This document shows, one piece after another, positions 8,012 to 15,032 of a stretch of DNA of 20,348 nucleotides. This stretch comes from CAMEON01 sp964463245 (GTDB lineage Bacteria > Bacillota > Clostridia > Oscillospirales > CAG-272). Position numbers and translations under genes: made by a program. Location of the stretch: NCBI GenBank assembly GCA_964463245.1, contig CAYXBU010000039.1, positions 1 to 20,348 on the forward strand, written 5' to 3'. A model generated the notes under the pieces. It was not told the DNA's origin and searched no databases. It saw nothing but the letters and a program-made list of their open reading frames with translations. Each line of letters opens with the position of its first letter. The first letter of the stretch is position 1.

Positions 8012-9136
8012 TCAGTCCTCCTGCCGCTCAAACTCTGCCGCGACCTCTCCGAGCAGCTTGCGGATGGGCAGACCCTGCGGGCAGACCTTCTCGCACTTGC
8101 CGCAGGCAATGCAGTCGGAGGCCTTGCCGCCTTTGGCGGTGTAGACGTTCTCGTAGTAGTAGTCGGGGTTCCAATCGTGGGAGAGCTGCTTGGCGTTCAT
8201 GCAGGCGAACAGATCGGGGATGGAGATATGACGGGGACATCCGTCGATGCAGTAGCGACAGGCGGTACAGGCGATCAGATGCTGGTTATGCAGGATGTCG
8301 CACACACGGGAGACCGCCGCCCGCTCGGCCTCGTCCAGCGGTCGGAAGTCCTTCATGTAGGAGAGGTTGTCCAGCATCTGCTCCATATTGCTCATGCCCG
8401 AGAGCACCATGAAGATGCCCTCAAAGCCGGCGGCAAAGCGGATAGCATAGCCGGCGGGACTGCCGCCGTGGAGGTCATCCAGCACGGTGCGAGCGGTCGC
8501 GGGCAGGTTGACCAGCGTTCCGCCCTTGACCGGTTCCATGACGATGACGGGCTTACCATGCTTGCGGCAGACCTCGTAGCACAGTCTCGATTGCACCGCT
8601 ACGTCGTCAAAATCCAGATAATTGAGCTGTATCTGGACGAATTCCACCTGCGGGTAGGTGGACAGGATGTTGTCCAGCACGTCCGCCGTGTCGTGGAAGG
8701 ACAGACCGACGTGCCGCACTTTGCCCTCGGCCTTGAGGTCAAAGGCGGTCTCATAGGCGCGGCAGGCCTTGTATTTCTCGAAATTCTCGTGGTTCTGCGC
8801 GTGCATCAGGTAGAAGTCGAAGTAGTCCACGCCGCAAGCCTTCAACTGGCTCTCGAAAAAGGGGCGAATATCGGCCTCGCTTTGGAAGAAGGAGGCGGTC
8901 AGCTTGTCTGCCAAAAGGTAGCTCTCTCGCGGGTAGCGGGTGGTCAGGCAGTCGCGGACGGCCAGCTCGCTCTTGCCGCCCAGATAGCCGTGCGCCGTGT
9001 CAAAGTAGTTGAAGCCCGCATCCAGAAAGGCATCCACCATCCGACACATCTCCTCCCGATCCACCTCGCCGTCCTTCATGGGCAGGCGCATACAGCCAAA
9101 GCCGAAATTCTTTTTTACATTCTCAAATGCGCTCAT
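8012..9136 (-). CDS. Aldo/keto reductase with C-terminal two-[4Fe-4S] ferredoxin domain
   Basis: This 374-residue protein joins an aldo/keto reductase barrel (about 1-285) to a ferredoxin-like tail. The catalytic tetrad is visible: D46 and Y51 in FDTAHGY, K78 in ADKL and H112 in YLMHA. The tail holds two four-cysteine motifs: C290, C293, C296, C300 (CTACRYCIDGCP) and C342, C345, C348, C352 (CIACGKCEKVCPQG), each suited to bind a [4Fe-4S] cluster. The barrel is expected to carry NAD(P)H, and the clusters suggest electron exchange with ferredoxin or another carrier. Such fusions are frequent in anaerobic Clostridia, but the substrate is generally unknown. No signal peptide is present. The ATG lies 24 bases after the EEP gene, and the gene overlaps the ribosome binding site of the DUF1893 gene. 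Confidence 0.92.
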   Translation of the reverse strand: MSAFENVKKNFGFGCMRLPMKDGEVDREEMCRMVDAFLDAGFNYFDTAHGYLGGKSELAVRDCLTTRYPRESYLLADKLTASFFQSEADIRPFFESQLKACGVDYFDFYLMHAQNHENFEKYKACRAYETAFDLKAEGKVRHVGLSFHDTADVLDNILSTYPQVEFVQIQLNYLDFDDVAVQSRLCYEVCRKHGKPVIVMEPVKGGTLVNLPATARTVLDDLHGGSPAGYAIRFAAGFEGIFMVLSGMSNMEQMLDNLSYMKDFRPLDEAERAAVSRVCDILHNQHLIACTACRYCIDGCPRHISIPDLFACMNAKQLSHDWNPDYYYENVYTAKGGKASDCIACGKCEKVCPQGLPIRKLLGEVAAEFERQED

Positions 9137-9160
9137 GGGTATGTATTTCCTTTCTTATTC

Positions 9161-9880
9161 TCAGTCAGCTCGGGATATCCGCGCCAGCAGCATATGGTGA
9201 TCCGAACTGTTATCATACTGGGTGTCGAACAGGCGGATCGAGTCGGCATTGACCTCCCCCGCACACAGGATATTGTCAATGGAGGTCTTGTCGGAATAGG
9301 TGATCAGCCCGTGCTGAGCCGGGGTAACGAAGGGGATGTGCGCTTCGATCTTCTCGGCTGTGGTGTTGAAGTCCCCACAGCAGGCAAAGCCCGCCGGGTG
9401 GCTGTCCAGCCTGTCCCGCAGGATGTCCCGCAGGCAGACCAGCGTGTCGGTGTTTGCCTCCTCACTCTCAATGGAGAGGTGGGTGTTGAACAGGGTGACC
9501 GACCACCCGTCCACATCCAGCACGACATAGCCGCAGGAGGTACCCTGTCGCGCCAGCTTGACCGGATAGTTGATGGTGGAGGCCTCTCGGATCGGGAAGC
9601 GGGAGAGGATGGCGGTGCCGTATTCACCGCCCTGAAAGTCGCGTATTTTAATGAAGTAATGGTGCGACAGCCCCGACAGCTCGGACAGGATATGCGGCAT
9701 ATCCACCCCGGAGGAGCGTTCCGCGCCGCGATCCACCTCCTGCAGGGCGACCACATCCGCACCCGAGGCGCGGATCTTGTCGGCGATCAGATCTAAGTTG
9801 CGCCGGGTGTAGTGCTTCTCCTGAAAGTGCGCCGAGCAGATGTTGAAGCTGCCGAGGGTAAAGGCGTGAGTTGCTTTCAT
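9161..9880 (-). CDS. Endonuclease/exonuclease/phosphatase (EEP) family protein, cytosolic
   Basis: The 239-residue product has the full set of EEP motifs of the DNase I-like fold: SFNIC (11-15), ALQEVDRG with metal-binding E48, GTAILSRFPI (88-97), NTHLS with H134, GDFN with D170 and N172, SIDNIL (200-205) and SDHH with D227 and H228. Family members cleave phosphodiesters or phosphomonoesters in nucleic acids, phosphoinositides, sphingomyelin or small metabolites, so the substrate cannot be read from sequence. No signal peptide is seen. I chose the ATG at 9878-9880 because AAGGAGG lies seven bases upstream and the conserved core starts ten residues later; an upstream in-frame start at 9904 would place that ribosome binding site inside the gene. 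It follows the GH1 gene by 31 bases. Confidence 0.88.
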   Translation of the reverse strand: MKATHAFTLGSFNICSAHFQEKHYTRRNLDLIADKIRASGADVVALQEVDRGAERSSGVDMPHILSELSGLSHHYFIKIRDFQGGEYGTAILSRFPIREASTINYPVKLARQGTSCGYVVLDVDGWSVTLFNTHLSIESEEANTDTLVCLRDILRDRLDSHPAGFACCGDFNTTAEKIEAHIPFVTPAQHGLITYSDKTSIDNILCAGEVNADSIRLFDTQYDNSSDHHMLLARISRAD

Positions 9881-9911
9881 GGGAATACCTCCTTGGGTGT
9901 GCACTGGCTCG

Positions 9912-11246
9912 TTATCCTCTGACCCGCCGAATGAAGTCGCGGTAGAAGTAGGCCGACTTCTTCCAGGTCAGGGCGAGGTCGGGCGTACCGAACTCGGTCT
10001 TGGTGATGCCGAACTTGGAGCTATAGGCCGCCGGCCACTCAAAGTTGTCCATCAGGCTCCAGAGGAAGTAGCCCCGCACGTCAAAGCCCTCGTCAACAGC
10101 CTTCTCCAGCCACTCAAGGAACCCGTTTATGTAGCGGATGCGGTCGTCGTCGCAGATCATGCCGTCGGCTCCGATCGGCTCCTCGCCGTTGGTGTAGGTG
10201 CCGTTCTCGGTGACATAGATGGGGCACTGAATGTGGTAAAGGTCGTGCAGAAGGTGGATGGCATCGTATACCGCCTTGGGGTAATACTCGGCGGCATTGT
10301 TCATGAAGTTGCCGCCCTGCGAGAAGTCTGCCCGCGCCCGCTCGTTGGTGGTGACCACCACGCGGTTGTACACATTGAGACCAAAGAAATCCAGCGGCTG
10401 GGAGGTCAGCTTGAAGTCCTGCGGCTCCATCTTCATCAGGGTACCCTCGGCCTCCAGATGCGAGAGCAGGTAGTCGGAGTAGTGACCCGCCAGAATGGGG
10501 TCGCAGTAGAACTTCCAGTTGCGCTCGTCCTCGTCCACCATGAGGGCATGATCCGCCTCGGAATCCGTCAGCGCGTGCCGCTTCCAGATGTCGATGACCA
10601 CACCGATCTCGGAGTCGCGGGGCTTCAGGGCGCGGAAGGCCTCTACCGCTTTGCCGTGAGCTACCAGGATATTATGCCGCGCCTGATTGCCCCATACCTC
10701 GTTGGTGTGTCCGGGCGCGAACCCGCCCAGCGCGTAGCCGACATAGGTGGCGATTGGCTCATTGATGGTCGCCCACATGGGAACCACATCCCCAAAGGCG
10801 CGGAACATCTTGTCGGCATACTCGCCGAACCACTCGATGGAGTCACGGTTGACCCAGCCGCCGCGATCCTCCAGCACCTGGGGGAGATCCCAGTGGTAGA
10901 GGGTGACCGAGGGGCGAATACCCGCCTCGTTCAGCTCCTCAAAGCAACGGCGGTAGTAGTCCATGCCCTTTTGGTTCAGCGCACCCACCCCGTCGGGCAG
11001 GACACGCGACCAGGAGATGGACATCCGATAGGCATTGACTCCCAGTGCCTTCAGCGCGGCGAGGTCGCGGTCAAAGCGGTGGTAACTGTCGCAGGCGACC
11101 GTGGGGGTCTGCCCGCCGAATATCTTGCCCGGCTTGGTGGCAAAGGTGTCCCAGATGGATGCGGTGCGGCCATCGTCAAACGCACCGCCCTCGATCTGAC
11201 CGGCACTGGTGGCACAGCCCCACAGAAAGTTTTTCGGAAACGGCAT
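9912..11246 (-). CDS. Glycoside hydrolase family 1 beta-glucosidase
   Basis: GH1 enzymes remove terminal beta-linked glucose or related sugars by a retaining mechanism. This 444-residue single-domain protein has the typical length and order: FLWGCATSAGQIEGG (7-21), SWSRVLP, TLYHWDLPQ (115-123), TINEP with acid/base E163, YVTENG with nucleophile E347, and WSLMDNFEW near the C-terminus, which binds glucose. The family members specific for 6-phospho sugars carry a different sequence after the last tryptophan, so unphosphorylated glycosides are the likely substrates. No signal peptide is seen, so it acts in the cytoplasm. The ATG has GAAGGAGA seven to eight bases upstream. It lies 44 bases after the pseudouridine synthase gene and I see no convincing promoter in that gap. 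EEP, aldo/keto reductase, DUF1893 and sdaA genes follow closely. Confidence 0.96.
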   Translation of the reverse strand: MPFPKNFLWGCATSAGQIEGGAFDDGRTASIWDTFATKPGKIFGGQTPTVACDSYHRFDRDLAALKALGVNAYRMSISWSRVLPDGVGALNQKGMDYYRRCFEELNEAGIRPSVTLYHWDLPQVLEDRGGWVNRDSIEWFGEYADKMFRAFGDVVPMWATINEPIATYVGYALGGFAPGHTNEVWGNQARHNILVAHGKAVEAFRALKPRDSEIGVVIDIWKRHALTDSEADHALMVDEDERNWKFYCDPILAGHYSDYLLSHLEAEGTLMKMEPQDFKLTSQPLDFFGLNVYNRVVVTTNERARADFSQGGNFMNNAAEYYPKAVYDAIHLLHDLYHIQCPIYVTENGTYTNGEEPIGADGMICDDDRIRYINGFLEWLEKAVDEGFDVRGYFLWSLMDNFEWPAAYSSKFGITKTEFGTPDLALTWKKSAYFYRDFIRRVRG

Positions 11247-11290
11247 ATGAAATCTCCTTCAATAAATTATGTTTGTTGTATTCTACGTTG

Positions 11291-11968
11291 TTATAGTTGG
11301 AATCTCTCCCACGCATCCCCCTCGGGCGGGCACTCCCCCCGCACCGTCTCCCCCGTGATGGGGTGCGGAAACTCCATGCGGTACGACCACAGCGCAAGCG
11401 TGGGCAACTTGACCCGCGAGCCGTACTTGCCGTCCCCCAGGAGGGGCAGTCCTCGCGCGGCGAACTGCGCGCGTATCTGATGGGTGCGCCCGGTGTAGAG
11501 TCGGACTCGTACCAGCGCGGTGCCGTCGGGCGCGACCTGCAGGGTACGGTAGGCCAGCCGTGCCGCCTTGACCCCCTTGCGGGGCGAGGAACAGTCGGCG
11601 GGTGGACGGACGGTGTAGGTGCGGTTGCTCCGCGCATCGTGGTAGAGGAGATCCGACAGCTCTCCCTCCGGCTCCTTTGGGGGAGTCGGCAGGATGCACA
11701 GGTACTCCTTGATGAAGACCTCGTGATCCTGTATCAGGCGGGACAGCCCCGCCGCCGCAGGAGCGGTGCGGGCAAAGACCATGAGGCCGCCCGTGGGGGT
11801 GTCCAGCCGATGTACCACTTTGACCTCCCCCTGCACGGACAGGTAGTCAAGGAGGCTCTCCTGCCCGGAGGGGTCGGGCTGGGAGGGCATCCCGACCGGC
11901 TTGCAGACCAGCAGGAGGTCGTGATCCCGATAGAGCAGGCGCGGTGCGCTTATGGGTTGTGACGTGAT
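11291..11968 (-). CDS. RluA-family pseudouridine synthase with apparent AUC start codon
   Basis: The protein isomerises uridine to pseudouridine in rRNA or tRNA. The catalytic motif VVHRLDTPTGG (catalytic Asp about residue 56) and the family's opening LLYRDHDLLLVCKPVGMPSQ are clear; there is no S4 domain, and the 225-residue length fits small RluA relatives. The conserved opening lies upstream of the first ATG (11888-11890), so the gene must start earlier. Between the in-frame stop inside the tRNA end and that ATG there is no ATG, GTG or TTG. The codon six bases after a perfect AGGAGG (11975-11980) is AUC (11966-11968), which I take as the start. A point change from ATG or a one-base error in the CCCC run could also explain it. 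The gene sits just after tRNA-Ala and its terminator-like hairpin. Confidence 0.85.
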   Translation of the reverse strand: MTSQPISAPRLLYRDHDLLLVCKPVGMPSQPDPSGQESLLDYLSVQGEVKVVHRLDTPTGGLMVFARTAPAAAGLSRLIQDHEVFIKEYLCILPTPPKEPEGELSDLLYHDARSNRTYTVRPPADCSSPRKGVKAARLAYRTLQVAPDGTALVRVRLYTGRTHQIRAQFAARGLPLLGDGKYGSRVKLPTLALWSYRMEFPHPITGETVRGECPPEGDAWERFQL

Positions 11969-11974
11969 GGGGCA

Positions 11975-11980
11975 CCTCCT
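11975..11980 (-). promoter_or_regulatory. Ribosome binding site AGGAGG that decides the AUC start
   Basis: On the minus strand the sequence reads AAAGGAGGT followed by GCCCC and then ATC. The spacing from AGGAGG to ATC is six bases. No other start codon in any frame is placed at a proper distance: the nearest upstream ATG lies before the motif and is out of frame. Confidence 0.75.
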
Positions 11981-12000
11981 TTCCTGCTGTGCGCCATAGG

Positions 12001-12038
12001 AAAAGCCGAGCCTGTTACCAACGGCAACAGGCTCGGCT
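12001..12038 (-). terminator. Terminator-like hairpin after tRNA-Ala
   Basis: Thirteen perfect base pairs (AGCCGAGCCTGTT at 12004-12016 with AACAGGCTCGGCT at 12026-12038) enclose a nine-base loop. On the minus strand the stem is followed by TTTT and then CC, a short T tract. It starts about ten bases after the tRNA CCA end, and only about 20 bases separate it from the ribosome binding site of the pseudouridine synthase gene. Confidence 0.8.
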
Positions 12039-12047
12039 CCATGTCAT

Positions 12048-12124
<77 letters not shown>

Positions 12125-12167
12125 GCAAGGCTGCCGCAACATTGCATCCGCAACCTGTGATGACGGT

Positions 12168-12196
12168 ATTATACCACACTCGTGATGGTTTGTCAA
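12168..12196 (-). promoter_or_regulatory. Perfect consensus promoter of the tRNA-Ala gene
   Basis: On the minus strand TTGACA (12191-12196) and TATAAT (12168-12173) match the consensus at all twelve positions with a 17-base spacer. Transcription would start near 12161, about 37 bases before the tRNA. Transcripts passing the downstream hairpin would continue into the pseudouridine synthase and GH1 genes. Confidence 0.9.
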
Positions 12197-12331
12197 GTGG
12201 TTTTTTGAAATTTACGCAAATTCTCGAAATCCCCTCCGTGCGGCTCCGACCGCCCTTTGCAAAAGTCGCGATCTCGGACGGCGCGGGGGTAGGGTAACGA
12301 CGAAAAAATTTGCTTTTTTTCCGAAAACCTA

Positions 12332-12360
12332 TTGTCAATCGTCCGAAATTATGGTATACT
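12332..12360 (+). promoter_or_regulatory. Sigma-A-type promoter of the GH78 unit
   Basis: TTGTCA (12332-12337) and TATACT (12355-12360) are separated by 17 bases, each one mismatch from consensus. A- and T-tracts at 12302-12322 just upstream resemble an UP element. The -35 is about 135 bases from the divergent tRNA promoter. No inverted repeat that looks like an operator overlaps it. Confidence 0.75.
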
Positions 12361-12370
12361 TCATACAAGA

Positions 12371-12410
12371 GCAACCGCTCGTTGCAATGCGGGAAGCCCC
12401 GCAGGAAAGG
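12371..12410 (+). promoter_or_regulatory. Leader hairpins and ribosome binding site of the GH78 gene
   Basis: In the leader, GCAAC (12371-12375) can pair with GTTGC (12381-12385), and TGCGGG (12388-12393) with CCCGCA (12398-12403) across a four-base loop. The second stem ends where the ribosome binding site GGAAAGG (12404-12410) begins. The spacing from that site to the ATG at 12424 is rather long, 13 bases. Confidence 0.45.
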
Positions 12411-12423
12411 AAACAAGATTATT

Positions 12424-14943
12424 ATGAGTAAGGATTATATGACAGACGGTCGCGCATCCTGGATCACCTACACCGATCCGGCCGGTGCTATCCCCATGGA
12501 AACCCTGAACTCCTGGGAGACCCCGTTGCGCGCCGAGAACCAGTTCGCGCCCATCGTGGACAAGAACGGCATCGCCCTGTTCCGCACCACCTTCACCGTG
12601 GAGGGCTTGAAGGCCGCCCACATCGACGCGACCGCGCTCGGTATCTACGATCTGTATGTGAACGGCAAGCGTGTCGGCCGTGCCTCCTGGCGGGAGGACT
12701 CCGCCCCCTACGATGAGTTGAAGCCCGGCTGGACGGATTACAAGGCTCGCTGTCTGTACTATTCTTACGATCTCGTCCCCTACTTACAGGACGGGGAGAA
12801 CACCCTGCTGGCGGCTGTGGCTCCCGGCTGGTATAACGGTCGTATCGCGCTGGGCACCTACGGCGAGACCCATGTCGCCTTCCTGGCGGCGATCCACCTG
12901 ACCGATGCATCGGGTGAGCGCGTCCTGTACACCGATAAGACCTGGGAGGCCTCTTGGGGCAGTGCCGTCCGCGCCGCCGACATCTGGGACGGCGAACTGT
13001 ATGACGCCAATCAGCCCTCGCTGGCGGCCATTTCGAATCGGCGGGACGATCTCCTTTGGGATACCCCCGTGGAGGAAGAGCACGATCTGTACATCACCCC
13101 CCATGTCGGCTCGACCATCACGGTGCGCCCCAACTTGACCCGCCGCCCCGAGACCGTCACCATCTACAACGGCACCGAGGACAACGGCAGTGATTACGGA
13201 AAGATCCACATCGTTCGCACTCTGACCGACAACACCTTCACCCTGGAGGCAGGCGAGACGGCGGTGTTGGACTTCGGACAGAACATGGTCGGCTGGCCGA
13301 CCTTCACCCTGCGCGGCGAGGCGGGCACCTCGGTGCAGATTCGCTTTGGCGAGATGCTCAACGACTCGGGTCTTGCATCCCGCGGGAATGACAACCCGGA
13401 AGGCTCCATCTATTCCATCAATTACCGCTCCGCCAAGGCTAAGCTGTCCTACCGCCTGAATGGGCATGACAGCTTCTACCGTCCTACCTTCACTTTCTAC
13501 GGCTTCCGCTACTGCGAGATCCGCGCCACGGCTACCGTCACCTTCGAGGAGCTGGTGGCAGAGGTGGTCGGCTCTGCCAACCGCGAGACCGGACACATGG
13601 AGACCTCCAGCGCCGATGTCAACCGCCTGATCGCCAATGTCATCTGGGGACAGCGCGGCAACTACCTGTCTGTCCCGACCGACTGCCCTCAGCGTGACGA
13701 GCGCCTGGGCTGGACGGGTGACACCCAGGCCTTCTGCGGCACGGCGGCCTATAATGCCGATGTGGACGGCTTCTTCCACAAGTGGCTGCAGGATGCACGG
13801 GACTCCCAGAACGAGGCGGGTATGTACCCCGATGTCATCCCGCAGGTGCGGGTGGTCGGCTGGGGCGGCTCTGCGTGGAGCGACGCGGGCATCATCGTCC
13901 CCTATACCATGTGGAAGATGTACGCCGATACCGACATCATCGCCGAGCATTATGCCTCCATGGAACGCTACATGGCATGGCTGGAGACCACCGACTTCGG
14001 CGGTCCAAACCCCACCTACGGTGACTGGCTGGCCTACGAGCCGACCGATGCTCGCTATATCTCGGTCGCCTACTACGCACTGGATGCACGGTATATGGCC
14101 TCCATGTCCCGCGCCATCGGGCGGGAGGATCGCGCCGCGCATTACGACGATGTGTACGCCAAGGTAAAGGAGCACTTCCAAAAGGTCTACTGCAACGCCG
14201 AGGGCGACCTGAACCCCGAGATGCGTACTCAGACCGGCTACCTGCTGGCTCTGCGTAACGACCTCCTGCAGCCCGAGAATCGCCCCGCAGCTGTGGCGGC
14301 TCTCAAGCAGAAGATACTGGACAATGGCTGTAAACTGTCCACCGGCTTTGTCGGCTCCTGCATCCTCAACGAGGTGCTGGCCGAGTTCGGCGAGAACGAT
14401 CTGGCCTACTCTCTCCTGCTCCAGACCGAGAATCCGTCCTGGCTGTACAGCGTGCATCAGGGTGCGACCACCATCTGGGAGCGTTGGAACTCCTACACCC
14501 GGGCGACCGGCTTTGGCGATGTCGGCATGAATTCCTTCAACCACTATGCCTACGGTGCCGTTCAGGAGTGGATGTACCGCCACATTGCGGGCATCGAGAC
14601 CACCGAGGAAGCACCCGGCTTCGCCCATCCCATCCTGCAGCCTAAGCCGGATACCCGTAAGGACGAGGAGCTGCCCGAGGGACAGGAGCGCATTGTTTGG
14701 ACAAAGACATCCTTCGAGTCTCCGCAGGGTCTGATCGTCTCCAACTGGGACACCACGGACGGCTTCCTGTATGAGTGCCGCGTGCCGGTCACGACCACCC
14801 TTCGTCTGCCCATCCTGACCGAGAAGGACAGCCTTCTCATCAACGGTGTCGAGCACAGCATCTCCGAGTATGCCTCCTGCGCTTGCGGGAAGGCGATCGA
14901 GATCGAGCTGGCTCCCGGCAGCTATACCTTCGTACAACAATGA
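12424..14943 (+). CDS. Glycoside hydrolase family 78 alpha-L-rhamnosidase
   Basis: GH78 enzymes release terminal alpha-L-rhamnose by an inverting mechanism. From the ATG at 12424 the protein has 839 residues. The N-terminal half holds beta-sandwich domains (ALGIYDLYVNGKRVG at 71-85, LDFGQNMVGW at 282-291). The (alpha/alpha)6 catalytic domain starts near 390 and carries the family signature DCPQRDERLGWTGD (420-433), whose RDER glutamate (E426) is the likely general acid, and WSDAGIIVPY (485-494). A beta-rich C-terminal domain closes the protein. No signal peptide is visible, so it should act on small rhamnosides taken into the cell, for example flavonoid glycosides or saponins, rather than on polymers. 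The frame is open a further 38 codons upstream, but that part overlaps the promoter. It is the first gene of a unit with phosphofructokinase, GH3 and EEP genes. Confidence 0.95.
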   Translation: MSKDYMTDGRASWITYTDPAGAIPMETLNSWETPLRAENQFAPIVDKNGIALFRTTFTVEGLKAAHIDATALGIYDLYVNGKRVGRASWREDSAPYDELKPGWTDYKARCLYYSYDLVPYLQDGENTLLAAVAPGWYNGRIALGTYGETHVAFLAAIHLTDASGERVLYTDKTWEASWGSAVRAADIWDGELYDANQPSLAAISNRRDDLLWDTPVEEEHDLYITPHVGSTITVRPNLTRRPETVTIYNGTEDNGSDYGKIHIVRTLTDNTFTLEAGETAVLDFGQNMVGWPTFTLRGEAGTSVQIRFGEMLNDSGLASRGNDNPEGSIYSINYRSAKAKLSYRLNGHDSFYRPTFTFYGFRYCEIRATATVTFEELVAEVVGSANRETGHMETSSADVNRLIANVIWGQRGNYLSVPTDCPQRDERLGWTGDTQAFCGTAAYNADVDGFFHKWLQDARDSQNEAGMYPDVIPQVRVVGWGGSAWSDAGIIVPYTMWKMYADTDIIAEHYASMERYMAWLETTDFGGPNPTYGDWLAYEPTDARYISVAYYALDARYMASMSRAIGREDRAAHYDDVYAKVKEHFQKVYCNAEGDLNPEMRTQTGYLLALRNDLLQPENRPAAVAALKQKILDNGCKLSTGFVGSCILNEVLAEFGENDLAYSLLLQTENPSWLYSVHQGATTIWERWNSYTRATGFGDVGMNSFNHYAYGAVQEWMYRHIAGIETTEEAPGFAHPILQPKPDTRKDEELPEGQERIVWTKTSFESPQGLIVSNWDTTDGFLYECRVPVTTTLRLPILTEKDSLLINGVEHSISEYASCACGKAIEIELAPGSYTFVQQ

Positions 14944-14950
14944 TCACACG

Positions 14951-14978
14951 ACCGCCCGCCCGGCAACGGGCGGGCGGT
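14951..14978 (+). repeat. Very GC-rich perfect hairpin with GCAA tetraloop between the GH78 and phosphofructokinase genes
   Basis: ACCGCCCGCCCG (14951-14962) pairs perfectly with CGGGCGGGCGGT (14967-14978) around a GCAA (GNRA-type) loop. It starts eight bases after the GH78 stop. No T tract follows, so it is not a standard intrinsic terminator. It may protect the 3' end of a processed upstream message or slow the polymerase, letting GH78 and phosphofructokinase levels differ. Confidence 0.6.
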
Positions 14979-15032
14979 ATGAGCGGCAACGCGGAGCATC
15001 AAGGCCACACTGCCTCAAAGAAAGGATCACAT

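Noticed and set aside
7577..9796. Long plus-strand open frame (about 740 codons) opposite the DUF1893, aldo/keto reductase and EEP genes
   Set aside because: It is antisense to three genes with complete motifs and ribosome binding sites and has no family-like sequence.
11247..11290. TAGAAT and CATAAT hexamers as a promoter for the GH1 gene
   Set aside because: Neither has a recognisable -35 at the right distance; AT-richness of the short gap explains them.
12784..14940. Long minus-strand open frame (about 720 codons) inside the GH78 gene
   Set aside because: It is the antisense shadow of a clear rhamnosidase gene; no ribosome binding site or domain supports it.
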